Positions 6,436 through 12,563 of a DNA stretch of 15,997 nt are shown here, one piece after another. Location of the stretch: the NCBI GenBank assembly GCA_035265935.1, contig DATFOC010000027.1:1-15997 (forward strand). The letters run 5' to 3'. The notes beneath the pieces were generated by a model that was not told the origin of the DNA, did no database searches, and was given only the letters and a program-made list of their open reading frames with translations. The position numbers and the translations under genes are program-made. Position 1 is the stretch's first letter, and each line of letters starts with the position of its first letter. This stretch comes from JACDAN01 sp035265935 (GTDB lineage Bacteria; Actinomycetota; Thermoleophilia; Gaiellales; Gaiellaceae).

Positions 6436-7406
6436 TACGCGTAGATGTTCTTGAGGGCGTCTTCGGGCTTCGGGTCGGTGCCGCTCTTCGCGAACTCGAC
6501 GCTCGCCTCGACCAGCTCGGTGACCTCCTTGTCGAGCTCCTCGAACTCGTCGTCCGAGAGGTCGAGCTCGGCGCGGAGCTTGTCGACCGGATCCTCGGTC
6601 TCGCGAAGGCGCTGCTGATCCTCCTTCGGCCGGTAGACCTGCGGGTCGCCGATGTAGTGGCCGACGAGGCGGTACGTCTGGGCGACGAGAAACACCGGGC
6701 CGCGCCCTGAGCGCGCGTGCTCGACGGCCTTCACGGCCGCCTCGTAGACCTTGCCGACGCTCTGGCCGTCGACCTCCATCGACTCCATGCCGAAGGCTTC
6801 CGCCCGCTTGGTCATGTCCTCGATCGGCATGTGCTGCTTGGACGGCGTCGACTCGGCCCAGTGGTTGTGCTCGCAGACGAAGACTGCCGGGACGTTCCAG
6901 AGCTGTGCGAGGTTGAGCGCCTCGTGGAAGGTGCCGATGTTCGTGGCGCCGTCGCCGAAGAACGCGACGGCAACGCGCGGTTCGTCGCGGAACTTGAACG
7001 CGAGCGCAGCCCCGACGATCGCAGGCAGCCCCCCGCCGACGACGGCGTTCGCGCCCAGGTTCCCGCGCTCGACGTCGTAGAGGTGCATCGAGCCGCCGTA
7101 ACCGTGCGAGCAGCCCTCGAGCTTCCCGTACAGCTCCGCCATCAGCTCATTCGGGTGGGTTCCCTTCGCCAGCGTGTGTCCGTGTGCTCGGTGCGTGGAG
7201 GCGATGACATCGCCCTCCTCCAGCGCGCGGCAGACCCCCACGGCCACCGCCTCCTGACCGATCGCCACGTGGAGGAACCCCGGCAGCTCGCCCGCACGGA
7301 AGCGTTCCTCGACCTTCTCCTCGAAGCGCCGGATGAGCAGCATCTCGCGGAAGAACTCGCGTAGCAGCTCGGGCGAGAGCGCCCCCTTCCTCTCCACCTT
7401 GGCCAC
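6435..7406 (-). CDS. 2-oxo acid dehydrogenase E1 component, alpha subunit
   Basis: Thiamine-diphosphate-dependent E1 alpha subunit (323 residues from this start). It has MLLIRRFEEKVEERF, then LHVAIGQEAVAVG, the active-site STHRAHGH segment, YGGSMHLYD, and the TPP/Mg motif FFGDGATNIG ending at CEHN. HWAEST followed by a GHYIGDPQVYR loop is reminiscent of AcoA-type acetoin dehydrogenase alpha as well as PDH-alpha, so the substrate could be pyruvate or acetoin. The open frame extends far upstream, but that part overlaps the divergent gene at 7440 and is not E1-like. In-frame GTG codons lie at 7427, 7406 and 7397. I chose 7406 because TACACT (7414-7419, minus strand) ends 7 nt before it and no Shine-Dalgarno exists for any of them, which suggests a leaderless mRNA. 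First gene of the dehydrogenase locus. Confidence 0.94.
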   Translation of the reverse strand: MAKVERKGALSPELLREFFREMLLIRRFEEKVEERFRAGELPGFLHVAIGQEAVAVGVCRALEEGDVIASTHRAHGHTLAKGTHPNELMAELYGKLEGCSHGYGGSMHLYDVERGNLGANAVVGGGLPAIVGAALAFKFRDEPRVAVAFFGDGATNIGTFHEALNLAQLWNVPAVFVCEHNHWAESTPSKQHMPIEDMTKRAEAFGMESMEVDGQSVGKVYEAAVKAVEHARSGRGPVFLVAQTYRLVGHYIGDPQVYRPKEDQQRLRETEDPVDKLRAELDLSDDEFEELDKEVTELVEASVEFAKSGTDPKPEDALKNIYA

Positions 7407-7413
7407 GGGCGCC

Positions 7414-7433
7414 AGTGTAGTGGCCACTAAGAT
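7414..7433. promoter_or_regulatory. Divergent leaderless-type promoters around a 12-bp palindrome
   Basis: The gap between the E1-alpha start (7406) and the plus-strand start (7440) holds a perfect palindrome, TAGTGGCCACTA, at 7418-7429. On the minus strand TACACT (7414-7419) ends 7 nt before GTG 7406. On the plus strand TAAGAT (7428-7433) ends 6 nt before GTG 7440. Both match the TAnnnT -10 pattern at leaderless spacing. The palindrome overlaps both -10 hexamers, so one dimeric regulator could control both genes. No convincing -35 was found. Confidence 0.5.
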
Positions 7434-7439
7434 CGGCGC

Positions 7440-8081
7440 GTGTCGGTCGCCGAGCAGTACCGGGAGCTCGAATCGCGCCTGCCCGCGGACTGGGCGGACG
7501 CCCGCTTCGTCCTGAACGTGGACGACGCGAGCGGGGCGGAACGCGCGGCATCGATGCTCACGGCTTTCCAGCCCGGACGGGTCGGCGGCCAGGTCCGCTT
7601 CTCCGTTCCTCGGCGCGGCGGCAGGCGGGAGCAGGCGCGACGCATGATGGAGCGGATCGACCGGGAGGGGATCAAGGGCGATCTCGAGCTCGTCACCACG
7701 TCGGAGGCGCCGTCGGAGCCTGCTGAGTTTCGCGCCGAATGGGCTCCGGCCGCGGAGCAGTGGGACGGCGCGTTCGCAGCGCTCCCGGTCGACTGGACCG
7801 ACGTCTACGCGCAGGTCGAGCTCGAGTCGAGTGACTTCCTCGACCGTGGGGCCCTGCTGATGGCTCCGCTCAATCCCGCCCGGTACAGCGACGCCGTGGG
7901 CTTCCGCTTCCGCGTCGGTCGCTACGGCTACGGCGCGGCGCCCGAAATGACCAGGCGCTGCTTCGAGCGCCTCGACACGGAAGGGATCGGCGCACGTGTG
8001 ACGATCCTCCACGCCCTGGCCGACACGAAGCCGGTCATGACCCAGGGCCCGGTCTGGTACCTGGACGGCGGGCCCGTCTGA
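7440..8081 (+). CDS. Unrecognised protein made of two copies of one domain
   Basis: A soluble 213-residue protein; I do not recognise its family. It has a clear internal duplication: residues ~4-85 align with ~105-190. Shared signatures are AEQ(Y/W) at 4-7 and 105-108, LPxDWxD at 14-20 and 115-121, P-x-R at 45-47 and 146-148, and RR-x4-R-x-D-x-EGI at 67-78 and 172-183. The second copy retains more aromatic residues (VGRYGYG). No signal peptide, membrane segment or catalytic motif is seen. The GTG start at 7440 lacks a Shine-Dalgarno and is preceded by TAAGAT, consistent with leaderless translation. It is divergent from E1-alpha, and the next gene starts on its last stop base, so the two are cotranscribed. 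The alternating strand/helix pattern could suit a ligand-binding fold, but this is not established. Confidence 0.85.
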   Translation: MSVAEQYRELESRLPADWADARFVLNVDDASGAERAASMLTAFQPGRVGGQVRFSVPRRGGRREQARRMMERIDREGIKGDLELVTTSEAPSEPAEFRAEWAPAAEQWDGAFAALPVDWTDVYAQVELESSDFLDRGALLMAPLNPARYSDAVGFRFRVGRYGYGAAPEMTRRCFERLDTEGIGARVTILHALADTKPVMTQGPVWYLDGGPV

Positions 8082-8371
8082 TGGCCCGCGATCCTGTCTC
8101 CTGGCTGCTGATCGAGCCCGGCTGGGACGTCGTGGCGCGGGACGGGACGGAGGTCGGCAAGGTCGAGGAGATCGTCGGCGACACGGGCAAGGACATCTTC
8201 AACGGCCTTTCGATCGCGACCGGCTTGCTCGCCAAGCCAAAGTACGTTCCTTCGGAGCGCGTGCGGGCGATCACGGAGGGCCGGGCGGAGCTCGACCTGT
8301 CGGCCGACGAAGTCGAGGCGCTGGACGAGCACGACCCGCAGCCACCGTCCGAGCAGTTCCGCGCGGACTAG
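8081..8371 (+). CDS. PRC-barrel-like domain protein
   Basis: A 96-residue soluble protein. GWDVVARDGTEVGKVEEIVG followed by DIFNGLSIATG and KYVPSERVRAITEGRAEL follows the PRC-barrel pattern (a modification of 'dG.kvGkV..v', then a 'yVP...V..i..g.v.L' strand). PRC-barrel domains bind proteins or RNA and occur alone or as adaptors; the partner here is unknown. It starts at ATG 8081 with one base of overlap (TGATG) with the preceding stop, so the two genes are translationally coupled. The C-terminal ~20 residues are acidic and polar (EALDEHDPQPPSEQFRAD). Confidence 0.75.
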   Translation: MARDPVSWLLIEPGWDVVARDGTEVGKVEEIVGDTGKDIFNGLSIATGLLAKPKYVPSERVRAITEGRAELDLSADEVEALDEHDPQPPSEQFRAD

Positions 8372-8383
8372 TCGAAGTCACAC

Positions 8384-8399
8384 ATTCGGCACGAATCCG
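8384..8399. repeat. Copy of the intergenic GGCACG-centred motif
   Basis: ATTCGGCACGAATCCG contains the inverted arms ATTCG/CGAAT around GCA. It matches 3118-3133 (ATCCGGCACGCATCCG) at 14 of 16 positions and 1422-1437 (AATTGGCACGGATTCG) more loosely. All three copies are outside genes. Confidence 0.35.
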
Positions 8400-8439
8400 C
8401 GCGCCTTTCGCGCGTTCACCGCCACTTACGATTGCGGTG
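8398..8439. terminator. Candidate bidirectional terminator, two hairpins
   Basis: Between the convergent PRC-barrel and MFS genes there are two adjacent stems: CGCGCG/CGCGCG (8398-8403 and 8409-8414, CCTTT loop) and CACCGC/GCGGTG (8417-8422 and 8434-8439). The placement suits termination of both transcripts. No strong T-run follows either stem, so it may be factor-dependent. Confidence 0.45.
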
Positions 8440-8463
8440 GGGAGGAGGCAGGGTGCGCCTTGT

Positions 8464-9633
8464 CTAAGGGACCCCGAGCCCAAGCCGTCGCAAGCGCATC
8501 ATCGCGAGGATCCCGAGCACCGGGCCTGGCACCAGGAACACGAAGGCCCAGCGCCAGCCGACCTCGTCCTCGAGGAACGGCAGCAACCAGATCGTCGGCA
8601 CCGTGAGCGCGAACCCGACCGCCATCTGGAACCCGAGGGCGGTCCCGACGTACGCCTGCTCGGCCAGCTCCGTCACGAGCGTCGAGAATTGCGCGGAGTC
8701 GGCGACGACGGCGAAGCCCCAGACGAGACCCAGCGCGAGCGCGAGCGCGGCCGAAACCTCCGCGACCAGCCCGATCCCCAGCGCACAGGCGGCCGACACC
8801 GCCATCATCAACGCCGTCGTCTCCGGCCTCCCCCACCGGTCTCCGAGCACGCCGCCGACCCAGCACCCCACTGCGCCGGCGCCGATGACGGCGAAGGTCG
8901 CGTAGGCCGCCGCCTTGCCGTCCGTTGCGACGGCCGCGAAGAAGACGAGGAACCACGCCCACATCGCATACAGCTCCCACATGTGCCCGAAGTAGCCGAG
9001 CGACGCTAGGCGGAGCCCACGGTTGCGCAGCACGAGCCCGGCCTGTCGCGGGTCGAACCGGGCGGACGGAAACGAGTACGGCCCCTCGGGCACGCCGAGG
9101 AAGACGAGCACGCCGCCGGCGGCGGTCAGCGCCGAGGTGACCCAGACGACCAGCTGCCAGTCGAGGCCTCCGAGGCCATTGACGAGATGGGGGACCGCCG
9201 AACCGAGCGTGAGCGCCCCGACGACGATCCCCAGCGCCGTCCCGCGCCCCCGGCGAAACCACGTCGACGCGAGCTTGAGCGCGGGCGGATAGACACCTGC
9301 GAGGAAGAACCCCGTCGCGACCCGGGCGGCGATCCCGACCTCCGGCCCGTCCGCCGCGACGAGCACGAGGTTCGCCGCCGCGGCTCCGAGCGCGCCCGCG
9401 AGAATGACGAACCGGGGCGGGAAGACGTCCGCCACGCTGAGCGCGCTCCCGGCAAGTGCGCCTCCGACGAACCCGACCTGAACGGCAATCGTCAGCCACG
9501 CCGCGGCCGTGTTGCCGAGATCCCACTCAGTGCGCAACTGCGGGACAACCGCTGTCGCCGAGAACCACGTCGTCATCGAGAGCACGAGCGCCGCCGCCAG
9601 CAGCGCGAGCGCCCTCAGAGATTCTCGGTCCAC
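8464..9633 (-). CDS. MFS transporter
   Basis: A 389-residue integral membrane protein of the major facilitator superfamily with about 12 hydrophobic helices. The cytoplasmic loop motif appears in the second half as GGVLGDRWGRPETT (G-x3-D-R-x-G-R type), and a looser version, ALSVADVFPPRFVILAG, in the first half. The N-terminal helix has MTTWFSATAVVPQL and the fourth helix area GFFLAGVYPPALKLASTWF, a pattern seen in NarK/CynX-like and related anion or drug carriers. The substrate cannot be told. The GTG start at 9633 lies inside the end of the MaoC-like gene (19-nt overlap), so it is probably coupled to it. It is the last gene of the argR-led group. Confidence 0.9.
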   Translation of the reverse strand: MDRESLRALALLAAALVLSMTTWFSATAVVPQLRTEWDLGNTAAAWLTIAVQVGFVGGALAGSALSVADVFPPRFVILAGALGAAAANLVLVAADGPEVGIAARVATGFFLAGVYPPALKLASTWFRRGRGTALGIVVGALTLGSAVPHLVNGLGGLDWQLVVWVTSALTAAGGVLVFLGVPEGPYSFPSARFDPRQAGLVLRNRGLRLASLGYFGHMWELYAMWAWFLVFFAAVATDGKAAAYATFAVIGAGAVGCWVGGVLGDRWGRPETTALMMAVSAACALGIGLVAEVSAALALALGLVWGFAVVADSAQFSTLVTELAEQAYVGTALGFQMAVGFALTVPTIWLLPFLEDEVGWRWAFVFLVPGPVLGILAMMRLRRLGLGVP

Positions 9634-10013
9634 ACGAGCGCCGTTCCGTCCAGGACGACGGTCCCCTCCTGGTTCACGATGGTCGTCCGGAGTCGGGTCA
9701 GGGGCTTGTCCTCCCGCACCTCGGTCACCTCGACCTCGGCGGTGATCTCGTCACCCGGCCGCACCGGCGCCTTGAAGCTCCAGTCGACGTGCAGGAACAC
9801 GCTTCCGGGGCCTGGCAGATCTTCCGCCACGACCGCGTTCAGCAGACCCGACGTCACGCCGCCCTGGACGATCAGCCCCCCGAAGCGCGAGCGGGCCGCC
9901 GCTTCCTCGTCGTAGTGGAGCGGGTTCCGGTCACCGGTCAGCTCGGTGAAGAGCTCGATGTCCCGTTCAGTCACTCCGCGGCTACGGCGGGCGACATCGC
10001 CCACCTCAGCCAA
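9615..10013 (-). CDS. MaoC-like hot-dog fold protein
   Basis: A single hot-dog domain related to (R)-specific enoyl-CoA hydratases. TGDRNPLHYD supplies the catalytic Asp and His of the D-x4-H motif (D28 and H33 from this start), followed by SRFGGLIVQGGVTSGLL, the substrate-loop helix. The later strands SVFLHVDWSFKAPVRPGDEI and VVLDGTALVW complete the fold. It likely hydrates a trans-2-enoyl-CoA or binds another acyl thioester. I use TTG 10013 (132 residues): GAGG lies six bases upstream and the protein begins just before VGDVARRSRGVTERDI, as relatives do. GTG 10031 is an alternative without a Shine-Dalgarno. It overlaps the end of argR and the start of the transporter gene, so all three are coupled. 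Confidence 0.87.
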   Translation of the reverse strand: MAEVGDVARRSRGVTERDIELFTELTGDRNPLHYDEEAAARSRFGGLIVQGGVTSGLLNAVVAEDLPGPGSVFLHVDWSFKAPVRPGDEITAEVEVTEVREDKPLTRLRTTIVNQEGTVVLDGTALVWTENL

Positions 10014-10482
10014 TGACGTCCTCGAGCTCACGGGCGAGCGCCGAGGCGCCGTTCCGATCCGCGGCGATCACGAGGCACGTGTCGTCGCCGGCAAGCGTCC
10101 CGACGATCAGCGGATGCTCGATCCGGTCGAGCGCCCGCGCGATCGCGGGCGCCGAGCCGAGCTCCGACTGGACGACCACCAGATTCTGCGCCGGTACGGC
10201 CCGAAGCCCGAACGCCGAAAGCACTGCCGCGAGGGACTCACGCGGGTCGGTGCGCCGCCCATCCTGCGGCACGACGTAGCGCGGCCGGCCCAGCTGATCG
10301 CGCGTCTTTTCGAGGCTGAGCTCCCGAATGTCCCGGGAGACCGTTGCCTGCGTCGCCCGGCAGCCCTCGGCCGCCAGGGCGGCGAGAAGGTCGTGCTGCG
10401 TCCCGATCCGGCGGCGCGAGACGAGGCTCGCGATCAGCCGCTGGCGCTCCGCCTTCCCGAACGAACGCGCGTCCGGCTGCAT
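10006..10482 (-). CDS. argR: Arginine repressor family regulator
   Basis: A 158-residue ArgR/AhrC transcription factor. The N-terminal winged helix-turn-helix includes QHDLLAALAAEGCRATQATV and the hallmark SRDIREL at ~60. The C-terminal oligomerisation and arginine-binding domain contains GTLAGDDTCLVIAAD, with the conserved Gly-Asp-Asp that binds the arginine guanidinium in known ArgR hexamers. The ATG at 10482 fits the usual N-terminus; the frame is open upstream, but that part is not ArgR-like. TATGCT (10489-10494, minus) ends 6 nt before the ATG and there is no Shine-Dalgarno, suggesting a leaderless transcript. No arginine biosynthesis genes are in the window; it heads an operon with a MaoC-like and an MFS gene. 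Confidence 0.93.
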   Translation of the reverse strand: MQPDARSFGKAERQRLIASLVSRRRIGTQHDLLAALAAEGCRATQATVSRDIRELSLEKTRDQLGRPRYVVPQDGRRTDPRESLAAVLSAFGLRAVPAQNLVVVQSELGSAPAIARALDRIEHPLIVGTLAGDDTCLVIAADRNGASALARELEDVIG

Positions 10483-10488
10483 AGAACG

Positions 10489-10494
10489 AGCATA
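10489..10494 (-). promoter_or_regulatory. Candidate -10 element of argR
   Basis: On the minus strand TATGCT ends six bases before the argR ATG, matching TAnnnT at leaderless spacing. No good -35 was found. The divergent small-membrane-protein operon starts 71 nt away, and TAAGTT at 10537-10542 is its possible -10, ten bases before that start. Confidence 0.45.
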
Positions 10495-10552
10495 GTTATC
10501 GAACCGAGCCAGAGGTTTCCCGCTCGCCCGGCGCGGTAAGTTTCTCCCGACG

Positions 10553-10681
10553 ATGCTACGCAAGCTGACCTGGACCCTCCTCTACAGCCTCTTCGGGGCG
10601 CTCGCCGCGATCGCTGCACGGTTCGCGGCGTCGCGCGTTTACCGGATCGTCACCGGCGAGGAGCCCCCGGCCAAGAAATGA
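10553..10681 (+). CDS. 42-residue membrane protein, DUF4235-like
   Basis: A small gene below common length cut-offs. It encodes 42 residues beginning MLRKLTWTLLYSLFGALAAI, one hydrophobic helix after a basic start, then RFAASRVYRIVTGEEPPAKK. The tail resembles the end of the DUF4235 family (TGEEPP). That family is usually longer, so the assignment is tentative. Its TGA overlaps the ATG of the next gene (ATGA), which strongly supports a real translated frame. No Shine-Dalgarno is seen; the candidate -10 is TAAGTT at 10537-10542, giving at most a very short leader. First of four overlapping genes for membrane proteins. Confidence 0.75.
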   Translation: MLRKLTWTLLYSLFGALAAIAARFAASRVYRIVTGEEPPAKK

Positions 10682-11040
10682 CGAAGAAGGCAGACCAGGT
10701 CATCGACCGGGCAGCGGACAGCCTGCGGCGTTTCGCCGACCGCGCTGCCACGGAGGGCGGCGTCGTCGCAAAGTTCGCGGAGCCGCTGGCCGAGGACGCC
10801 GCGTTCATTCGCAAGCTCAAGCCGAGCCTGATCATCGCGCGGGCAAAGGGGGAGGCACCGACCAACCAGCCGGCAGGCAGCGGCGCGCCCGCAGCTCCGA
10901 CGGCACCACAGCTCGGCGTCAGGCCGAAGCCGAAGGGCGACGGCCCCAATCCGCTTCTCATCGTCGGCGCGGCGTTGGTCGCCGGAATCGTCATCGCCAA
11001 GATCATCGATTGGAGAGGCCATGCCCACCCACGCGACTGA
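10678..11040 (+). CDS. Unrecognised small membrane-anchored protein
   Basis: A 120-residue protein with a basic, Ala-rich N-terminal half (residues ~1-60) predicted as helices, a Pro/Ala-rich linker (APTNQPAGSGAPAAPTAPQL), and a single C-terminal hydrophobic helix (PLLIVGAALVAGIVIAKIID). The soluble part, on the cytoplasmic side if the positive-inside rule holds, would be tethered at its C-terminus. I do not recognise the family. The ATG is shared with the preceding stop (ATGA), and the next gene begins 20 nt before its end. Confidence 0.78.
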   Translation: MTKKADQVIDRAADSLRRFADRAATEGGVVAKFAEPLAEDAAFIRKLKPSLIIARAKGEAPTNQPAGSGAPAAPTAPQLGVRPKPKGDGPNPLLIVGAALVAGIVIAKIIDWRGHAHPRD

Positions 11041-11428
11041 CACCGAGAACCAGACGCTCGGCGGGGCTGTGAAGGAGGTCGCCGAGCACGCAAGCGCGCT
11101 CGCGCGACTCGAGATCGAGCTCGCGTCGCTCGAGCTGAAGAAAAAAGTCACCGCGATCGGCGTCGGCCTCGGCCTCCTCGCGGGCGCCCTGGCGATCGGC
11201 CTCTACGGGATCGGCTTCCTCTTCGCGACCATTACGGCCGGCCTTGCGACGTTCCTGCCGGTCTGGCTGTCGCTCCTCATCGTCACCCTCGTCCTGCTCG
11301 CGACCGCGGCCCTGCTTGGCTTCTTCGGAGCGAGGAGCGTCAGCCGTGGAACGCCGCCCTTGCCCCAGCAGGCGATCGACGAGGCCAAGCTCACGACTCA
11401 GGCGCTGAAGAGCAATGGCAGCGGGTAA
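11021..11428 (+). CDS. Phage_holin_3_6 (DUF1469-type) membrane protein
   Basis: A 135-residue protein resembling the actinobacterial Phage_holin_3_6 family, which despite its name is mostly chromosomal and of unclear function. An amphipathic helix (EHASALARLEIELASLELKK, ~23-42) precedes two membrane helices (~45-75 and ~82-105), then a tail with PPLPQQAIDEAKLTTQALKS, the usual ending of this family. The ATG at 11021 has GGAG/AGAGG just upstream. It overlaps both neighbours (20 and 14 nt). There is no lysis gene or other phage gene nearby, so a prophage is not indicated. Confidence 0.88.
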   Translation: MPTHATDTENQTLGGAVKEVAEHASALARLEIELASLELKKKVTAIGVGLGLLAGALAIGLYGIGFLFATITAGLATFLPVWLSLLIVTLVLLATAALLGFFGARSVSRGTPPLPQQAIDEAKLTTQALKSNGSG

Positions 11429-11702
11429 CTCGCGCACTCCCCAACAGGTTCGAAACGAGGTCGTCGCCGAGCGCGAGCGGCTCGCCGACGCCGTGGACTC
11501 ACTCCGCGCCGAGGTCAAGGAGGCAACCGACATCCGATCGAAGGTGCAGAGGAACCTTCCCGTGGCCGCTGCGGGCGCCGTCGGAGCCGGCTTCATGCTG
11601 GCCGGGGGAATCGGCGCGACGATGAGGCTGTTTGCGCGACGGGGTCGCGAGGGGAAGGAAAAGGCCCGCCTGGGGCGGTTCTCCTTCGTCGACCGCGACT
11701 GA
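11415..11702 (+). CDS. DUF3618-type membrane protein
   Basis: A 95-residue protein with the DUF3618 signature RTPQQVRNEVVAERERLADA followed by a coiled-coil-like VDSLRAEVKEATD, then a short membrane helix (VAAAGAVGAGFMLAGGIGA) and a basic tail. Family members are found next to Phage_holin_3_6 and DUF4235 genes in actinobacteria, as here; function is unknown, though a membrane or envelope role is likely. It starts 14 nt before the end of the previous gene and is the last of the four-gene run. Confidence 0.85.
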   Translation: MAAGNSRTPQQVRNEVVAERERLADAVDSLRAEVKEATDIRSKVQRNLPVAAAGAVGAGFMLAGGIGATMRLFARRGREGKEKARLGRFSFVDRD

Positions 11703-11757
11703 GCGCCAGTCGAAGTCGGCCCTGTCCCATCCGGCGGAGCTACTTCGAACTCGATCG

Positions 11758-11781
11758 CCAGGCCGGCGTTCACGCCGCTGG
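11758..11781. terminator. Candidate terminator between convergent genes
   Basis: CCAG-(GC bulge)-CGGCG (11758-11768) pairs with CGCCG-CTGG (11773-11781) around a TTCA loop. It lies between the DUF3618 gene and the convergent cupredoxin gene, where a bidirectional stop is expected. No T-run is obvious. Nothing else in 11703-11830 can be called. Confidence 0.4.
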
Positions 11782-11830
11782 TGGGGAGAATGCAGGCTTC
11801 GTGAGCCGGCCAGGCGATCGGTCTAGTCAG

Positions 11831-12517
11831 CTACGTGGCCCTGAAGCTTCCCTTCATGCGCTTGGCGTGAGGGTCGCAGACGAAACGGTACGTCCGCCCC
11901 TTCTGGAAGGTCACGGTCCAGGTCGTCGAGCCGCGAAAGCGGACCGTCGTGCGTTTGTTGACACCCGCCCCGAAGAGATGGAAGTTATGCATTCTCGAAC
12001 GGTCGCGGACGACGATGCGGTAGCGGGCGGCCTTCAGCCGCGTCACGCGTGCGCCACGACTAGTGCGAAGCGAGATCGTGGCTCCCGGACCGACGGTCGC
12101 AGTCAGAGTCGGCGGCCTGGTCGTGGGAGGCGGAGGCGGCGTCGGCGGCCCTCCGCCCGTGGTGAACGAGCCACGCATGACCAGGTTGTGTGGGTCGCAG
12201 ACGAACGTGTAGCGGGCCCGATCCTGGAGCGTGACCGTCCAGGTCTGGGTCTCGATCGTCTCCACGTCTGTGCGCTGGTCGACCCCGGGGCCGCTCAGGT
12301 GGAAGTTGTGGTTGATCGACTGGTCGCGCACCTCGATCGTGTACGTGCCAGCAGGAACGTCCGTGACTGCTGCGCCGGCCTCGGTCCTGAGCGTGATCGT
12401 CCCCGGGTCGGAAACCGTCCCGATCAGCTTGGTCTGGGCCAGGGCAATGCTGGGCGAAGCGAGCGCCGCCAAAGCCGTGCCGGCGGCGAGAAGAATGATT
12501 CGAATGCGATGCGTCAT
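11831..12517 (-). CDS. Secreted tandem cupredoxin-like protein
   Basis: A 228-residue protein with a signal peptide (basic start, hydrophobic ~7-20, cleavage near ALA-Q28) and two plastocyanin/azurin-like domains, ~30-120 and ~137-228, joined by a Pro/Thr linker (GGGPPTPPPPPTTRPP). Both have the type I copper set: HNFH (H70/H73; H177/H180) and C-D-P-H-x3-M (C107, H110, M114; C214, H217, M221), with RYTFVCDPH and TYRFVCDPH before the Met loop. Copper is therefore likely bound in both, and the protein may carry electrons or shuttle copper outside the cell. The second domain is strikingly richer in Arg/Lys. The ATG at 12517 has GAGG upstream. It is divergent from the cyclic-nucleotide gene, with only 46 nt between them. 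Confidence 0.88.
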   Translation of the reverse strand: MTHRIRIILLAAGTALAALASPSIALAQTKLIGTVSDPGTITLRTEAGAAVTDVPAGTYTIEVRDQSINHNFHLSGPGVDQRTDVETIETQTWTVTLQDRARYTFVCDPHNLVMRGSFTTGGGPPTPPPPPTTRPPTLTATVGPGATISLRTSRGARVTRLKAARYRIVVRDRSRMHNFHLFGAGVNKRTTVRFRGSTTWTVTFQKGRTYRFVCDPHAKRMKGSFRAT

Positions 12518-12551
12518 GTCCCCTCTTACGTCCTCGCGCGCCTGACGGTTT

Positions 12552-12557
12552 TAGACT
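12552..12557 (+). promoter_or_regulatory. Candidate -10 element of the cyclic-nucleotide-binding gene
   Basis: TAGACT ends six bases before ATG 12564, matching the leaderless pattern also seen before 7406, 7440 and 10482. No Shine-Dalgarno is visible. The -35 is unclear. The element lies in the 46-nt gap shared with the divergent cupredoxin gene. Confidence 0.45.
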
Positions 12558-12563
12558 CGCACA

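Noticed and set aside
4447..6444. 665-codon plus-strand open frame opposite E2 and E1-beta
   Set aside because: It spans two well-supported genes and their gap, has no recognisable motif and is compositionally odd; antisense shadow.
7407..8012. N-terminal extension of E1-alpha to an ATG at 8012
   Set aside because: The extra ~200 codons overlap the divergent gene at 7440, carry no E1-like sequence and would remove both promoters.
11021..11428. Prophage indicated by a holin-like gene
   Set aside because: Phage_holin_3_6 proteins are commonly chromosomal in actinobacteria; there is no lysin, integrase, capsid or att site in the window.
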